A DNA stretch of 6,215 nucleotides from Candidatus Gastranaerophilales bacterium (GCA_944324205.1 CALUVK010000100.1:1-6215), one strand, 5' to 3'; numbered from the stretch's first letter, positions 1 through 5,780 are shown. Program-made: numbers and translations. Notes: generated by a model from the sequence alone, not told the origin.

Positions 1-183
1 ATCGGGTTCGTTGTTTTCGTACCGTTTATTGTACTTGACCTCGTTGTTGCAAATATATTACTTGCACTCGGTATGTTCATGTTATCTCCGACAATCATAT
101 CACTTCCGTTTAAACTCCTGATATTTATAGCGGTAGATGGTTGGGCGCTGATTGTTCAGGGGTTGGTACAAAGTTATAATTAG
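1..183 (+). CDS. fliP: FliP/SctR-family type III export protein, C-terminal end (partial)
   Basis: The window opens inside this gene; the last 60 codons and a TAG stop are visible. FliP/SctR is a polytopic inner-membrane protein; five copies form most of the export gate through which flagellar or injectisome substrates cross. The visible part shows the family's C-terminal signature: a hydrophobic stretch with VPFIVLDLVVANILLALGM, then LSPTIISLPFKLL, then VDGWALIVQGLVQSY at the end. The S-P pair before the ISLPFK motif looks to me more like injectisome SctR than the P-P usual in flagellar FliP, but other parts fit both, so the flagellar/injectisome choice is open. fliQ and fliR homologues follow on the same strand, supporting the family call. 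The repeat element at 184 begins at the base after the stop codon. Family assignment is firm; the subsystem is not. Confidence 0.93.
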   Translation: MGFVVFVPFIVLDLVVANILLALGMFMLSPTIISLPFKLLIFIAVDGWALIVQGLVQSYN

Positions 184-304
184 TTTATAAGTTTAGAGGT
201 TTAGGAGTTGAGGAGAAGTTAAAAAATTATATAGATATAATATGAGCGATAGCGAATTTAAATTCTTATAAACTTATAAACTTATAAACTCCTAAACTTC
301 TAAA
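184..304. repeat. Inverted-repeat intergenic element, copy 1 (8-bp unit arms with conserved core)
   Basis: The left arm (184-215) is four 8-bp units: TTTATAAG, TTTAGAGG, TTTAGGAG, TTGAGGAG. The right arm (265-304) is the inverse family, five units: CTTATAAA three times, then CTCCTAAA and CTTCTAAA. Between them is a 49-bp AT-rich centre that contains the core ATAATATGAGCGATAGCGAA (237-256), shared exactly with the second copy at 1460-1479. Because both arms are tandem arrays, transcripts could fold in several registers. The element fills nearly all of the fliP-ORF6N spacer and begins immediately after the fliP stop. It has no transposase and looks like a non-autonomous repeat family. Its function is unknown. 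Confidence 0.85.
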
Positions 305-312
305 CCAAATTA

Positions 313-317
313 AAGGA
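313..317 (+). promoter_or_regulatory. Ribosome binding site deciding a TTG start
   Basis: AAGGA lies 8 nt before the TTG at 326. It is part of the leader TTAAAGGATATCAAATT (310-326), which differs by one base from the leader of fliQ (896-912). This site supports TTG as the start; the next in-frame ATG is codon 20, inside the conserved domain. Confidence 0.7.
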
Positions 318-325
318 TATCAAAT

Positions 326-862
326 TTGAAAAACATTGAAATTATTGAAAACAGAATTTTTACAATCCGCGGTCAAAAAGTCATGATAGACAGAGACCTC
401 GCAGAACTTTATGAAGTAAAAACAATGGTGCTTAATCAGGCTGTTAAAAGAAATAAAAGCAGATTCCCTGATGATTTTATGTTCAAACTCACTAGAGACG
501 AGCTAAATGAACTTATCACAAATTGTGATAGGTTCCAAACGCTTAAGCATTCACCAACAACCCCGAATGCTTTTACAGAACAGGGAGTGTCAATGTTATC
601 AAGCGTTTTAAATAGTGATAGAGCTATTGCTATAAACATAGAAATTATTCGCACTTTTGTAAGGCTTCGGCAATATGCACTTATACAGAATTCGACATCA
701 CGTGAAATTGATGAATTAAGGAAAATGCTTATGCTGCATATAGAAAATACTGATAAGAAATTCTCCGAACATGATGAAACTATAAACCAAATTATAAGGG
801 TCTTGAATAATTTAATAGAAACGCCAAGACAAACAAAACAAATCGGGTTTACGACAAAATAA
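326..862 (+). CDS. ORF6N-domain protein
   Basis: This 178-residue protein matches the ORF6N domain, a DNA-binding-type domain of phage and mobile-element proteins related in context to KilA-N/BRO proteins. The domain spans about residues 6-95: the IRGQKVMIDRDLAELYEV segment, then VKRNKSRFPDDFMFKLT, then FTEQGVSML. Residues 127-165 look like a coiled coil, and the end ETPRQTKQIGF is typical of short chromosomal ORF6N proteins. The exact cellular role of the family is not established; regulation of DNA or phage functions is usually assumed. The start is TTG with a good ribosome binding site. The gene lies between fliP and fliQ, which normally adjoin, preceded by repeat element 1 and flanked by duplicated leader sequence, so I infer it is a mobile-type passenger and not part of the secretion machine. 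It appears intact. Confidence 0.88.
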   Translation: MKNIEIIENRIFTIRGQKVMIDRDLAELYEVKTMVLNQAVKRNKSRFPDDFMFKLTRDELNELITNCDRFQTLKHSPTTPNAFTEQGVSMLSSVLNSDRAIAINIEIIRTFVRLRQYALIQNSTSREIDELRKMLMLHIENTDKKFSEHDETINQIIRVLNNLIETPRQTKQIGFTTK

Positions 863-870
863 GAAAGCAG

Positions 871-889
871 GTTGGGTTTTCAACCCGAC
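871..889 (+). terminator. Short hairpin between the ORF6N gene and fliQ
   Basis: GTTGGGTT (871-878) and AACCCGAC (882-889) form an 8-bp stem with one G-U pair and a 3-nt loop. No T-run follows on the + strand, so this is not a canonical Rho-independent terminator. It could be a weak terminator, an mRNA processing or stability hairpin, or the right end of the inserted segment. It is placed 9 nt after the ORF6N stop codon and before the fliQ leader. Confidence 0.35.
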
Positions 890-912
890 AATAACTTAAA
901 GGATAACAAATT

Positions 913-1401
913 ATGGAAATGTTAACTGAATATTTATCAAAAGGTTTTATGGTAATGCTTGCAATCTCGATGCCCTGCGTACTGGTAGCGGCGGCAATCG
1001 GTCTGGTTGTCGGTATTATTCAGGCTGTTACCCAGGTTCAGGAGCAGACTATTGCAGCTGCACCGAAGATTTTTGCTGTTTTTCTTGTTATCATTGTGGG
1101 AGGTATGGGGTTTATTAAACTGCTTACCAATCTGTTTACGGAAGGTGCAGCACTTGCTTTTAATACTGTACCAAAGAATGATTCATTTGTGCTTCCGGCT
1201 GATTATTATAAGTATACAACTCCATTTGAAGGTGAGATGAAAGACTCCTTCAAAGATGCTCCGACAGTTAAAGAATTGATGAAAAATCCGGGGAAAGTTC
1301 CCTATATAGACAAAGCTCAAAAAATAAAATATGATACAGCACCGCAGGCACCAATGCCTAAAGGTAATTTTGTTGAAATCAATAAGATGCTGGGTAGATA
1401 A
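913..1401 (+). CDS. fliQ: FliQ/SctS-family type III export protein with long C-terminal extension
   Basis: FliQ/SctS is a small two-helix inner-membrane subunit; about four copies pack around the FliP/FliR core of the export gate. Residues 1-87 match the whole family: a first membrane helix (about 12-38), the conserved turn QAVTQVQEQTIAAAPK (37-52), and a second helix (about 53-76). Family members normally stop near 85-90 residues, but this one is 162 long. Residues 88-162 are a hydrophilic tail rich in Lys and Pro, with no domain I recognise. Since both ends of the hairpin are thought to lie on the periplasmic side, the tail would probably be periplasmic (inference). The QVQEQT turn resembles injectisome SctS as much as flagellar FliQ. 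The start is ATG, with AAGGA (899-903) 9 nt upstream. No frameshift is evident at the junction. Confidence 0.92.
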   Translation: MEMLTEYLSKGFMVMLAISMPCVLVAAAIGLVVGIIQAVTQVQEQTIAAAPKIFAVFLVIIVGGMGFIKLLTNLFTEGAALAFNTVPKNDSFVLPADYYKYTTPFEGEMKDSFKDAPTVKELMKNPGKVPYIDKAQKIKYDTAPQAPMPKGNFVEINKMLGR

Positions 1402-1409
1402 AAACGTAG

Positions 1410-1519
1410 TTTAGGAGTTTAGAAGTTGAGGGGTTTAGAAGAAGTTATAAAATATATAAATAATATGAGCGATAGCGAAAATAAATTCCTATAAACTCCT
1501 AAACCACTAAACTTCTAAA
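1410..1519. repeat. Inverted-repeat intergenic element, copy 2
   Basis: This has the same architecture as the element at 184-304. The left arm (1410-1441) has units TTTAGGAG, TTTAGAAG, TTGAGGGG, TTTAGAAG. The right arm (1488-1519) has CCTATAAA, CTCCTAAA, CCACTAAA, CTTCTAAA. The 46-bp centre starts AAGTTA as in copy 1 and carries the identical 20-bp core at 1460-1479. Arm units differ between copies while the core is unchanged, so the core appears more constrained. It fills the fliQ-to-small-secreted-protein spacer, starting 9 bp after the fliQ stop and in the same orientation as copy 1. Confidence 0.85.
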
Positions 1520-1524
1520 CTAAA

Positions 1525-1530
1525 AGAGGA
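1525..1530 (+). promoter_or_regulatory. Ribosome binding site deciding a TTG start
   Basis: AGAGGA lies 7 nt before the TTG at 1538. It supports that start, which also gives a complete signal peptide at the N-terminus of the product. The site is placed directly after the right arm of repeat element 2, whose CUCCU and CUUCU units could pair with purine-rich sites such as this one (inference). Confidence 0.6.
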
Positions 1531-1537
1531 TTTAAAT

Positions 1538-1927
1538 TTGATAAAAAAAATATTCATACTTTTAATAATTTTATTTACACTTCAAAGCGCAGAGGCATTT
1601 GAAGATTGTATTATTACAAATGACGGGCGCTTGAGTGATATTAGCATAGAGCACAATGATGTTGTAGATGTTTATCCGTTGATTACGATTATGAATGACA
1701 AAAATACACTTATTGTTCATCCGCTAAAAATTGGAAAAACGAGAGTTTGTGTGTTAAAAAACAACAAAGAAAAAGTTATGTTTAACATAGAGGTAACAGA
1801 AGAAAAAACAATTATCGATGAAATAAAAGATTTTGATATCCTTACGATAGATGCACCGCCTGGACTTTATGATTATAAACTCGATTTACCGCCGGGGATT
1901 AATGGAGGTAAAAGTTGGATCAATTAA
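1538..1927 (+). CDS. Small secreted protein, possible pilus/secretin N-terminal-type domain
   Basis: This 129-residue protein begins with a clear Sec signal peptide: KK at residues 3-4, a hydrophobic run to about 16, and a likely cut after SAEA at residue 20. It is therefore expected in the periplasm. There is no lipobox cysteine. The mature part, about residues 33-88, has the pattern of the T2SS/T3SS pilus-formation N-terminal domain found at the front of secretins such as CpaC/RcpA: a short strand, then IMNDKNTLIVHPLKIGKTRV, then a closing strand FNIEVTEE. This resemblance is by eye and not secure. Two cysteines (24 and 71) could form a disulfide. The tail (100-129) is rich in Pro and Gly. 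The gene sits between fliQ and fliR, and its last 13 bp overlap fliR, so it is probably co-translated with the export genes. A periplasmic part of the secretion apparatus is the natural guess. Confidence 0.75.
   Translation: MIKKIFILLIILFTLQSAEAFEDCIITNDGRLSDISIEHNDVVDVYPLITIMNDKNTLIVHPLKIGKTRVCVLKNNKEKVMFNIEVTEEKTIIDEIKDFDILTIDAPPGLYDYKLDLPPGINGGKSWIN
1904..1908 (+). promoter_or_regulatory. Ribosome binding site for fliR inside the preceding gene
   Basis: GGAGG lies 6 nt before the TTG at 1915, within the 3' end of the upstream secreted-protein gene. It fixes the fliR start and implies translational coupling, since ribosomes ending at 1927 pass over the fliR start. Confidence 0.75.
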
Positions 1928-2694
1928 TAAGCCAGATATCTATAATGTTTCCGGAGTTTGCGAAGTGGTTTTCAGCAGGCTTTATAGTTTTCGCAAGACT
2001 TTTAGGCTTTATAAGGTTTGCTCCTGTATTCAATAGAAAAGAAATTGCAGGACTTGTTAAATTGGCTTTTGCATTTATTCTGACTTTAATGCTTACTCCG
2101 CTGTTGCATCCTACGGTACCTCCAAGTGATATTTCTCCGCTTTTACTCATAATTCTTAATTTTGCTGTTGGAGCAGTTATTGGATATATTGCGCAGCTTC
2201 TAATTCTTGCAATAGAAGCCGGCGGAGACATGATAAATACTCAAATGGGTTTATCTTCGGCTATGGTAATGGATCCTACGACAAACAGTCAAACTTCTAT
2301 ATTAAGCCGTATTATAACACTTTTAGGAATTATAATTTTTATTGAATTAGGCGGTTTTTACTGGCTTATTAATGCGCTAGTGAGAAGTTTTGAGATTTTT
2401 CCTATATATGCAGTAAGTATTCCGCTTGAAAAAATAATAAACCTCGATTATTTAGTTACTACAACCTCAAATGTTTTATATATGGGCTTGCAAATTGCAT
2501 CTCCTGTGCTTTTAGCTACATTGGGACAAGACATAATCCTTGGTGTTATATCAAAAACAGCACCGCAGGTAAACGTATTTCAGTTGAGTTTCCTTTTTAA
2601 ACCTGTATTTGGTGCCGCAATAATGATATGGATATTACCAATGTTAGTTAATGTAATATCTGAATTTTTTCTTTCGTTTTCAAAAATATATTAA
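1915..2694 (+). CDS. fliR: FliR/SctT-family type III export protein
   Basis: FliR/SctT is the single-copy, polytopic inner-membrane subunit that completes the FliP-FliQ-FliR export gate. The 259-residue length is normal for the family. Visible signatures are the N-terminal helix with ARLLGFIRFAPVFNRKEI (about 27-44), helices at about 46-62, 72-100 and 132-157, the motif GGDMINTQMGLSSAMVMDP (103-121), and APQVNVFQLSFLFKP (216-230) before the last helix. The QMGLS...DP motif looks more like flagellar FliR than injectisome SctT, in contrast to the SctR-like end of the fliP gene. The TTG start is supported by a GGAGG 6 nt upstream and overlaps the preceding gene by 13 bp. No flhB or flhA follows: the next gene is convergent and unrelated, so the operon ends here. 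Confidence 0.93.
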   Translation: MDQLISQISIMFPEFAKWFSAGFIVFARLLGFIRFAPVFNRKEIAGLVKLAFAFILTLMLTPLLHPTVPPSDISPLLLIILNFAVGAVIGYIAQLLILAIEAGGDMINTQMGLSSAMVMDPTTNSQTSILSRIITLLGIIIFIELGGFYWLINALVRSFEIFPIYAVSIPLEKIINLDYLVTTTSNVLYMGLQIASPVLLATLGQDIILGVISKTAPQVNVFQLSFLFKPVFGAAIMIWILPMLVNVISEFFLSFSKIY

Positions 2695-2716
2695 GCAATA
2701 TAGAAAAACTTGAATA

Positions 2717-4423
2717 TTACAGGTTTTCAACAGATGCAAGCAATGCATTAATTTCTGCGATTAAATCTTCATTTGTTGTTTTGACCGCATTTACAAGGGC
2801 TTTCTTTAAAAGAGATTTTGCTTTGTTTGGACTGTTGAATGAAATCATTATTTTAGCAGCAGATTTATAATTTTGTGCAATTTCTTCACGAGAATTTATT
2901 TTTTCATAGTTTTTAACGGCTTCTGCATAATATTTTAAAGCTTTATCATCTTTTTTAAATTGTACAAAAGCGTCTGCTGTATTTGACAATACATAGCCTT
3001 TCATTGAATTATCAGTTGTTTGTTCAACTAGTTTTCGAGCTACTTCATAGTAATCAAAAGCGTTTTCATCGTATTTATCAGTAAAAATGTTGGCCATTCT
3101 GGTTAAGGAATCAGACTGTCCGATTAAATCATCTGATTTTCCTGCATACGAAATTGATGTCATGTAATGATTTAAAGCCGGTACTACTTCATTTACATCA
3201 TCATAAATCTGCGCCATTGAAAAATGTGCTCTTGATTTTACATTTACATCGGTTGTATATTGTAATGATTTGTTGTAACTATTAAGAGCTTGAACAAAAT
3301 GATCATTATCATCATAGATTTTACCTATTTCAAGACAAATTCTTGATTGCGTTTCATTGTCTTTAAGCTCTTCTGCTCTTATAAATGCTTCTTTAAACAT
3401 TTGCATAGCTTTTTGTGGATTGTTGGAAAAAGCCTGTTTTTTAGCTTCAACAAAGAGTGATTTTAATTTTGTATCCTGAGGAATTATTGTTATATTCGGT
3501 TTTTTAGAAATAGTTTCTTTAGCCTGCGTAAACTCTTCCTCAAGAGAGAGTTCTTCCGGTTCAAATTCAATAACATCCTCAGAAAGTTCTTGAGGCGTTG
3601 TGCTTTGTGCTGCAGCTTGCGGTGTTTGTACCGGTTGAGATTTTGTTTCTTCTGGTTTTGTATTTGTTTTTTCAGTCTGTTCTTTTGGTTTTGAATTATT
3701 TTCCGGAAATTTTACAAGAAAATTCGGATTAACTTCTTCTTCATTATAACTATAGTTAATTTTTTGTAAAAATAATGCATCAAGCCAGTTTTGTACCACT
3801 TTGGAGTCTTTGTTCAAAGTTTCTGAGATGTATTTATCCAATAGTGATGCAGCTATTTTTAAATTACTCTGAATTAAGTTAACCTGCGGATTTGACTCAC
3901 GTACCATCTTATCAACAATTTGAAGATAATGGTTTACTTGTTCTTCAATATCGGCAGGCGTTGCGATAGCTTTTATTGTATTTCTGAAATCTTTTAAAAT
4001 TTGGGCAATATTTACCTTGTTATTTCTAGAAGATGCTATACTGCCTGAATTAGCAGCTTGTGATGTCTGTCCGATAGGCTGATAACCTGCCTGAGCAGCT
4101 TGATATTGCATCGGATTAATCTGATGCGGATTATATCTTATAGGAGGCGGTGTTTGAACCTGATATGTCTGTCTTTGAGGCCCTGTCGGGTATGCATTGC
4201 TAGCAGGTGCATATACAGCCTGTCTTTGTCCGGCCGGCTGCATCTGCTGAACATCTTCCGCTCTTCCGCGGGCTATGGTTTGCTGATTTTGGCGCTGTTG
4301 CTGCTGATCTTGCGCATTACCATTATGACCGTCTTTATCTGTACCGTCACTGCCTGCGTTATATGTGCCTCGCTGCGGATAAGGGCGCGGGCGTACTGTG
4401 TTCATTGTGTTAAACAATATCAA
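2717..4423 (-). CDS. TPR-repeat protein with Gln/Pro-rich N-terminus
   Basis: The 568-residue product has four visible regions. Residues 1-130 are low complexity, rich in Gln, Pro, Tyr and Asn (for example QQQQRQNQQ), and probably disordered. Residues 135-225 are predicted helical, with no family I recognise. Residues 240-315 are a Pro/Thr/Lys linker followed by an acidic patch (FEPEELSLEEEF). Residues 320-560 hold about six tetratricopeptide repeats, seen in segments such as ALNSYNKSLQY (380-390), SRAHFSMAQIYDDVNEVVPALNHY (397-420) and ALKYYAEAVKNYEKI (495-509). TPR arrays are protein-binding scaffolds. There is no signal peptide or membrane helix, so it should be cytoplasmic. The TTG start (AAGGA 7 nt upstream) gives MILFNTM; the ATG at codon 7 is the alternative. 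The gene converges on fliR with a 22-bp gap and diverges from coaBC. Its function is unknown, and a link to the export system is not shown. Confidence 0.88.
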   Translation of the reverse strand: MILFNTMNTVRPRPYPQRGTYNAGSDGTDKDGHNGNAQDQQQQRQNQQTIARGRAEDVQQMQPAGQRQAVYAPASNAYPTGPQRQTYQVQTPPPIRYNPHQINPMQYQAAQAGYQPIGQTSQAANSGSIASSRNNKVNIAQILKDFRNTIKAIATPADIEEQVNHYLQIVDKMVRESNPQVNLIQSNLKIAASLLDKYISETLNKDSKVVQNWLDALFLQKINYSYNEEEVNPNFLVKFPENNSKPKEQTEKTNTKPEETKSQPVQTPQAAAQSTTPQELSEDVIEFEPEELSLEEEFTQAKETISKKPNITIIPQDTKLKSLFVEAKKQAFSNNPQKAMQMFKEAFIRAEELKDNETQSRICLEIGKIYDDNDHFVQALNSYNKSLQYTTDVNVKSRAHFSMAQIYDDVNEVVPALNHYMTSISYAGKSDDLIGQSDSLTRMANIFTDKYDENAFDYYEVARKLVEQTTDNSMKGYVLSNTADAFVQFKKDDKALKYYAEAVKNYEKINSREEIAQNYKSAAKIMISFNSPNKAKSLLKKALVNAVKTTNEDLIAEINALLASVENL

Positions 4424-4434
4424 CCGTCCTTCCT

Positions 4435-4457
4435 TTAATAATATCGGATATTATTAA
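4435..4457. promoter_or_regulatory. Near-perfect inverted repeat upstream of the TPR gene (operator or mRNA hairpin)
   Basis: TTAATAATATC (4435-4445) and GATATTATTAA (4447-4457) are exact inverse complements around one central base. Two further outer pairs (4432-4433 with 4459-4460) follow after one mismatch. The palindrome ends where the ribosome binding site of the minus-strand TPR gene begins. It could therefore be a repressor site over the start of that transcription unit, or an mRNA stem (loop of about 5 nt) that hides the AGG of the binding site. It is 96 bp from the coaBC start, so regulation of coaBC is less likely. Confidence 0.55.
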
Positions 4458-4553
4458 GGGTTCTTTACCGTTTTATTAAAATTTCATTTATTTAGATGAT
4501 ATTTGTTTAATGATTAACTTTAAGAAGTCATGTTTTTAGGTTAAAATGTTTTT

Positions 4554-5780
4554 ATGCTAAAAGGTAAAAATATTTTAATCGGGATAACAGGCGGTATTGC
4601 AGCGTATAAAATTTGTACGCTTATAAGACTTTATAGAAAAGCAGAAGCTAATGTGAGAGTCGTTTTAACTCCTAATGCTTTGAATTTTGTTACAAAACTT
4701 ACTCTTCAAACGCTTTCTAATAATGAAGTCTATGTCGAAAATTTTGAGATTGATGAGTATAAGCCCGAACATATTGCGCTTACGGAAGCTGATATTTTTG
4801 TAATTGCACCTGCAAGCGCCAATACAATTTCTAAACTCGCAAACGGGATATGTGATAACCTTCTGTTGTCAACAGCCTGTGCTTTTAATAAACCGTTTCT
4901 TATTGCGCCTGCAATGAATACAAATATGTGGAATAATCCTTTTGTTCAGGAAAATCTCTGCAAATTAAAAAGCGCCGGATACCATATACTTGAGCCAGAA
5001 AGCGGTTATCTTGCCTGCGGAACCTCCGGTGTCGGAAGGATGAGAGAGGTCGAGGATATTTTTGATAAAACGGTTGAAATCTTATCCGGCAGGTTAAAGG
5101 GCAAAAAAATTCTTATAACAGCAGGCGGAACAAAAGAAAAAATTGATCCTGTGAGATACATTTCAAATTCTTCCTCCGGGAAAATGGGGCTGGCGCTTGC
5201 GGATGCAGCTTGTTCTATGGGAGCTGAAGTAACACTTATTTCAACCTTTAAAACAGATAAGAATTACAAAAATATAGTAACTGAAACAGCTTTAGAGATG
5301 GAAAAAGCTGTAAAAGAAAATCTTGCAGGAAAAGACTGCGTTATTATGGCTGCTGCAGTTGCTGACTACAGGGTCGAAAACTATTCCGAACAAAAGATTA
5401 AAAAAGGAGTAAATAGTGATGATGAGCTTACGCTTAAGCTTGTTAAGAACCCTGATATATTGAAAGGAATATGTATTGCATTGCAGGAAAAACGTAAAAC
5501 CCCTCCCCCTAACCCCCTCCCACACGGGGCGGGGGAACTTTGCCCGATTATTGTCGGATTTTGCGCAGAAAGCGAAAATCTGATTGAGAACGCAAAAACT
5601 AAGATTAAAAACAAAGGCTGTGATTACTTAATTGCAAACGATATTTCAAGAAAAGATATCGGATTTAACAGTGATGAGAATGAAGTTTACATTCTTGACA
5701 AGAACTTGAATATAAAACATATTGAAAAAGATACCAAACAAAATATTGCAAAACGTATTTTGGAGGAGATTTTTGAATAA
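4554..5780 (+). CDS. coaBC: Bifunctional phosphopantothenoylcysteine decarboxylase / phosphopantothenate-cysteine ligase
   Basis: CoaBC (Dfp) makes 4'-phosphopantetheine for coenzyme A: the CoaB half joins cysteine to 4'-phosphopantothenate using CTP, and the FMN-dependent CoaC half decarboxylates the product. The CoaC half (about 1-180) shows the start GITGGIAAYK (10-19), the active-site His73 in PEHIAL, PAMNTNMW (119-126), and the catalytic Cys155 in SGYLACGTSGVGRM. The CoaB half (about 183-408) shows ITAGGTKEKIDPVRYISN, NSSSGKMG (205-212), AAAVADYR (266-273), the KIKKG lysines (281-285), LVKNPDIL and VGFCAES (334-340). Length is 408, close to the usual 400, yet residues 316-329 are an extra GC-rich encoded segment. 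All catalytic motifs are intact, so it is probably active. The start is ATG with only a poor ribosome binding site (AGG, about 13 nt upstream). The stop overlaps the next gene by 8 bp. Confidence 0.97.
   Translation: MLKGKNILIGITGGIAAYKICTLIRLYRKAEANVRVVLTPNALNFVTKLTLQTLSNNEVYVENFEIDEYKPEHIALTEADIFVIAPASANTISKLANGICDNLLLSTACAFNKPFLIAPAMNTNMWNNPFVQENLCKLKSAGYHILEPESGYLACGTSGVGRMREVEDIFDKTVEILSGRLKGKKILITAGGTKEKIDPVRYISNSSSGKMGLALADAACSMGAEVTLISTFKTDKNYKNIVTETALEMEKAVKENLAGKDCVIMAAAVADYRVENYSEQKIKKGVNSDDELTLKLVKNPDILKGICIALQEKRKTPPPNPLPHGAGELCPIIVGFCAESENLIENAKTKIKNKGCDYLIANDISRKDIGFNSDENEVYILDKNLNIKHIEKDTKQNIAKRILEEIFE
5499..5540 (+). repeat. GC-rich palindromic insertion inside coaBC
   Basis: Within AT-rich coding sequence this 42-bp stretch has 30 G or C bases. 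CCCCC-T-CCC (5513-5521) and GGGG-C-GGGGG (5526-5535) form a hairpin around ACAC. It encodes TPPPNPLPHGAGEL, a peptide style familiar from dispersed palindromic repeat elements of bacterial genomes. It lies in frame between the helix ending LQEKRK and the conserved strand IIVGFCAES, where CoaB proteins normally have only a short loop. Confidence 0.75.
5762..5768 (+). promoter_or_regulatory. Ribosome binding site deciding a TTG start
   Basis: GGAGGAG lies at the 3' end of coaBC, 4 nt before the TTG at 5773 (9 nt if the first GGA is used). It supports this start, because the ATG at 5783 is in another frame and the next in-frame ATG (5902) would remove the conserved WDSSG segment. Confidence 0.7.

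Noticed and set aside
236..241. TATAAT in repeat element 1 as a promoter -10 box
   Set aside because: No -35-like hexamer lies 16-18 bp upstream, and the second element has AATAAT at this place; in such AT-rich DNA the match is expected by chance.
247..254. CGATAGCG in the element core as a cyanobacterial HIP1 site
   Set aside because: HIP1 is the palindrome GCGATCGC; the core is instead a direct repeat AGCGA-T-AGCGA and is not palindromic.
265..304. Tandem units as a CRISPR array
   Set aside because: The units are 8 bp and contiguous, with no spacers and no cas genes.
2695..2716. Bidirectional terminator between fliR and the TPR gene
   Set aside because: Only a weak A/T-rich pairing is visible and there is no stable stem with a T-run on either strand.
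4100..4438. Long open frames on the + strand opposite the TPR gene's N-terminus
   Set aside because: They are mirror frames of the low-complexity Gln/Pro region, show no family signature and run through the other gene's ribosome binding site.
4464..4492. TTTACC and TTTATT, 17 bp apart, as a coaBC promoter
   Set aside because: Each box matches the consensus at only four of six positions, which is not distinguishable from background in this AT-rich spacer.
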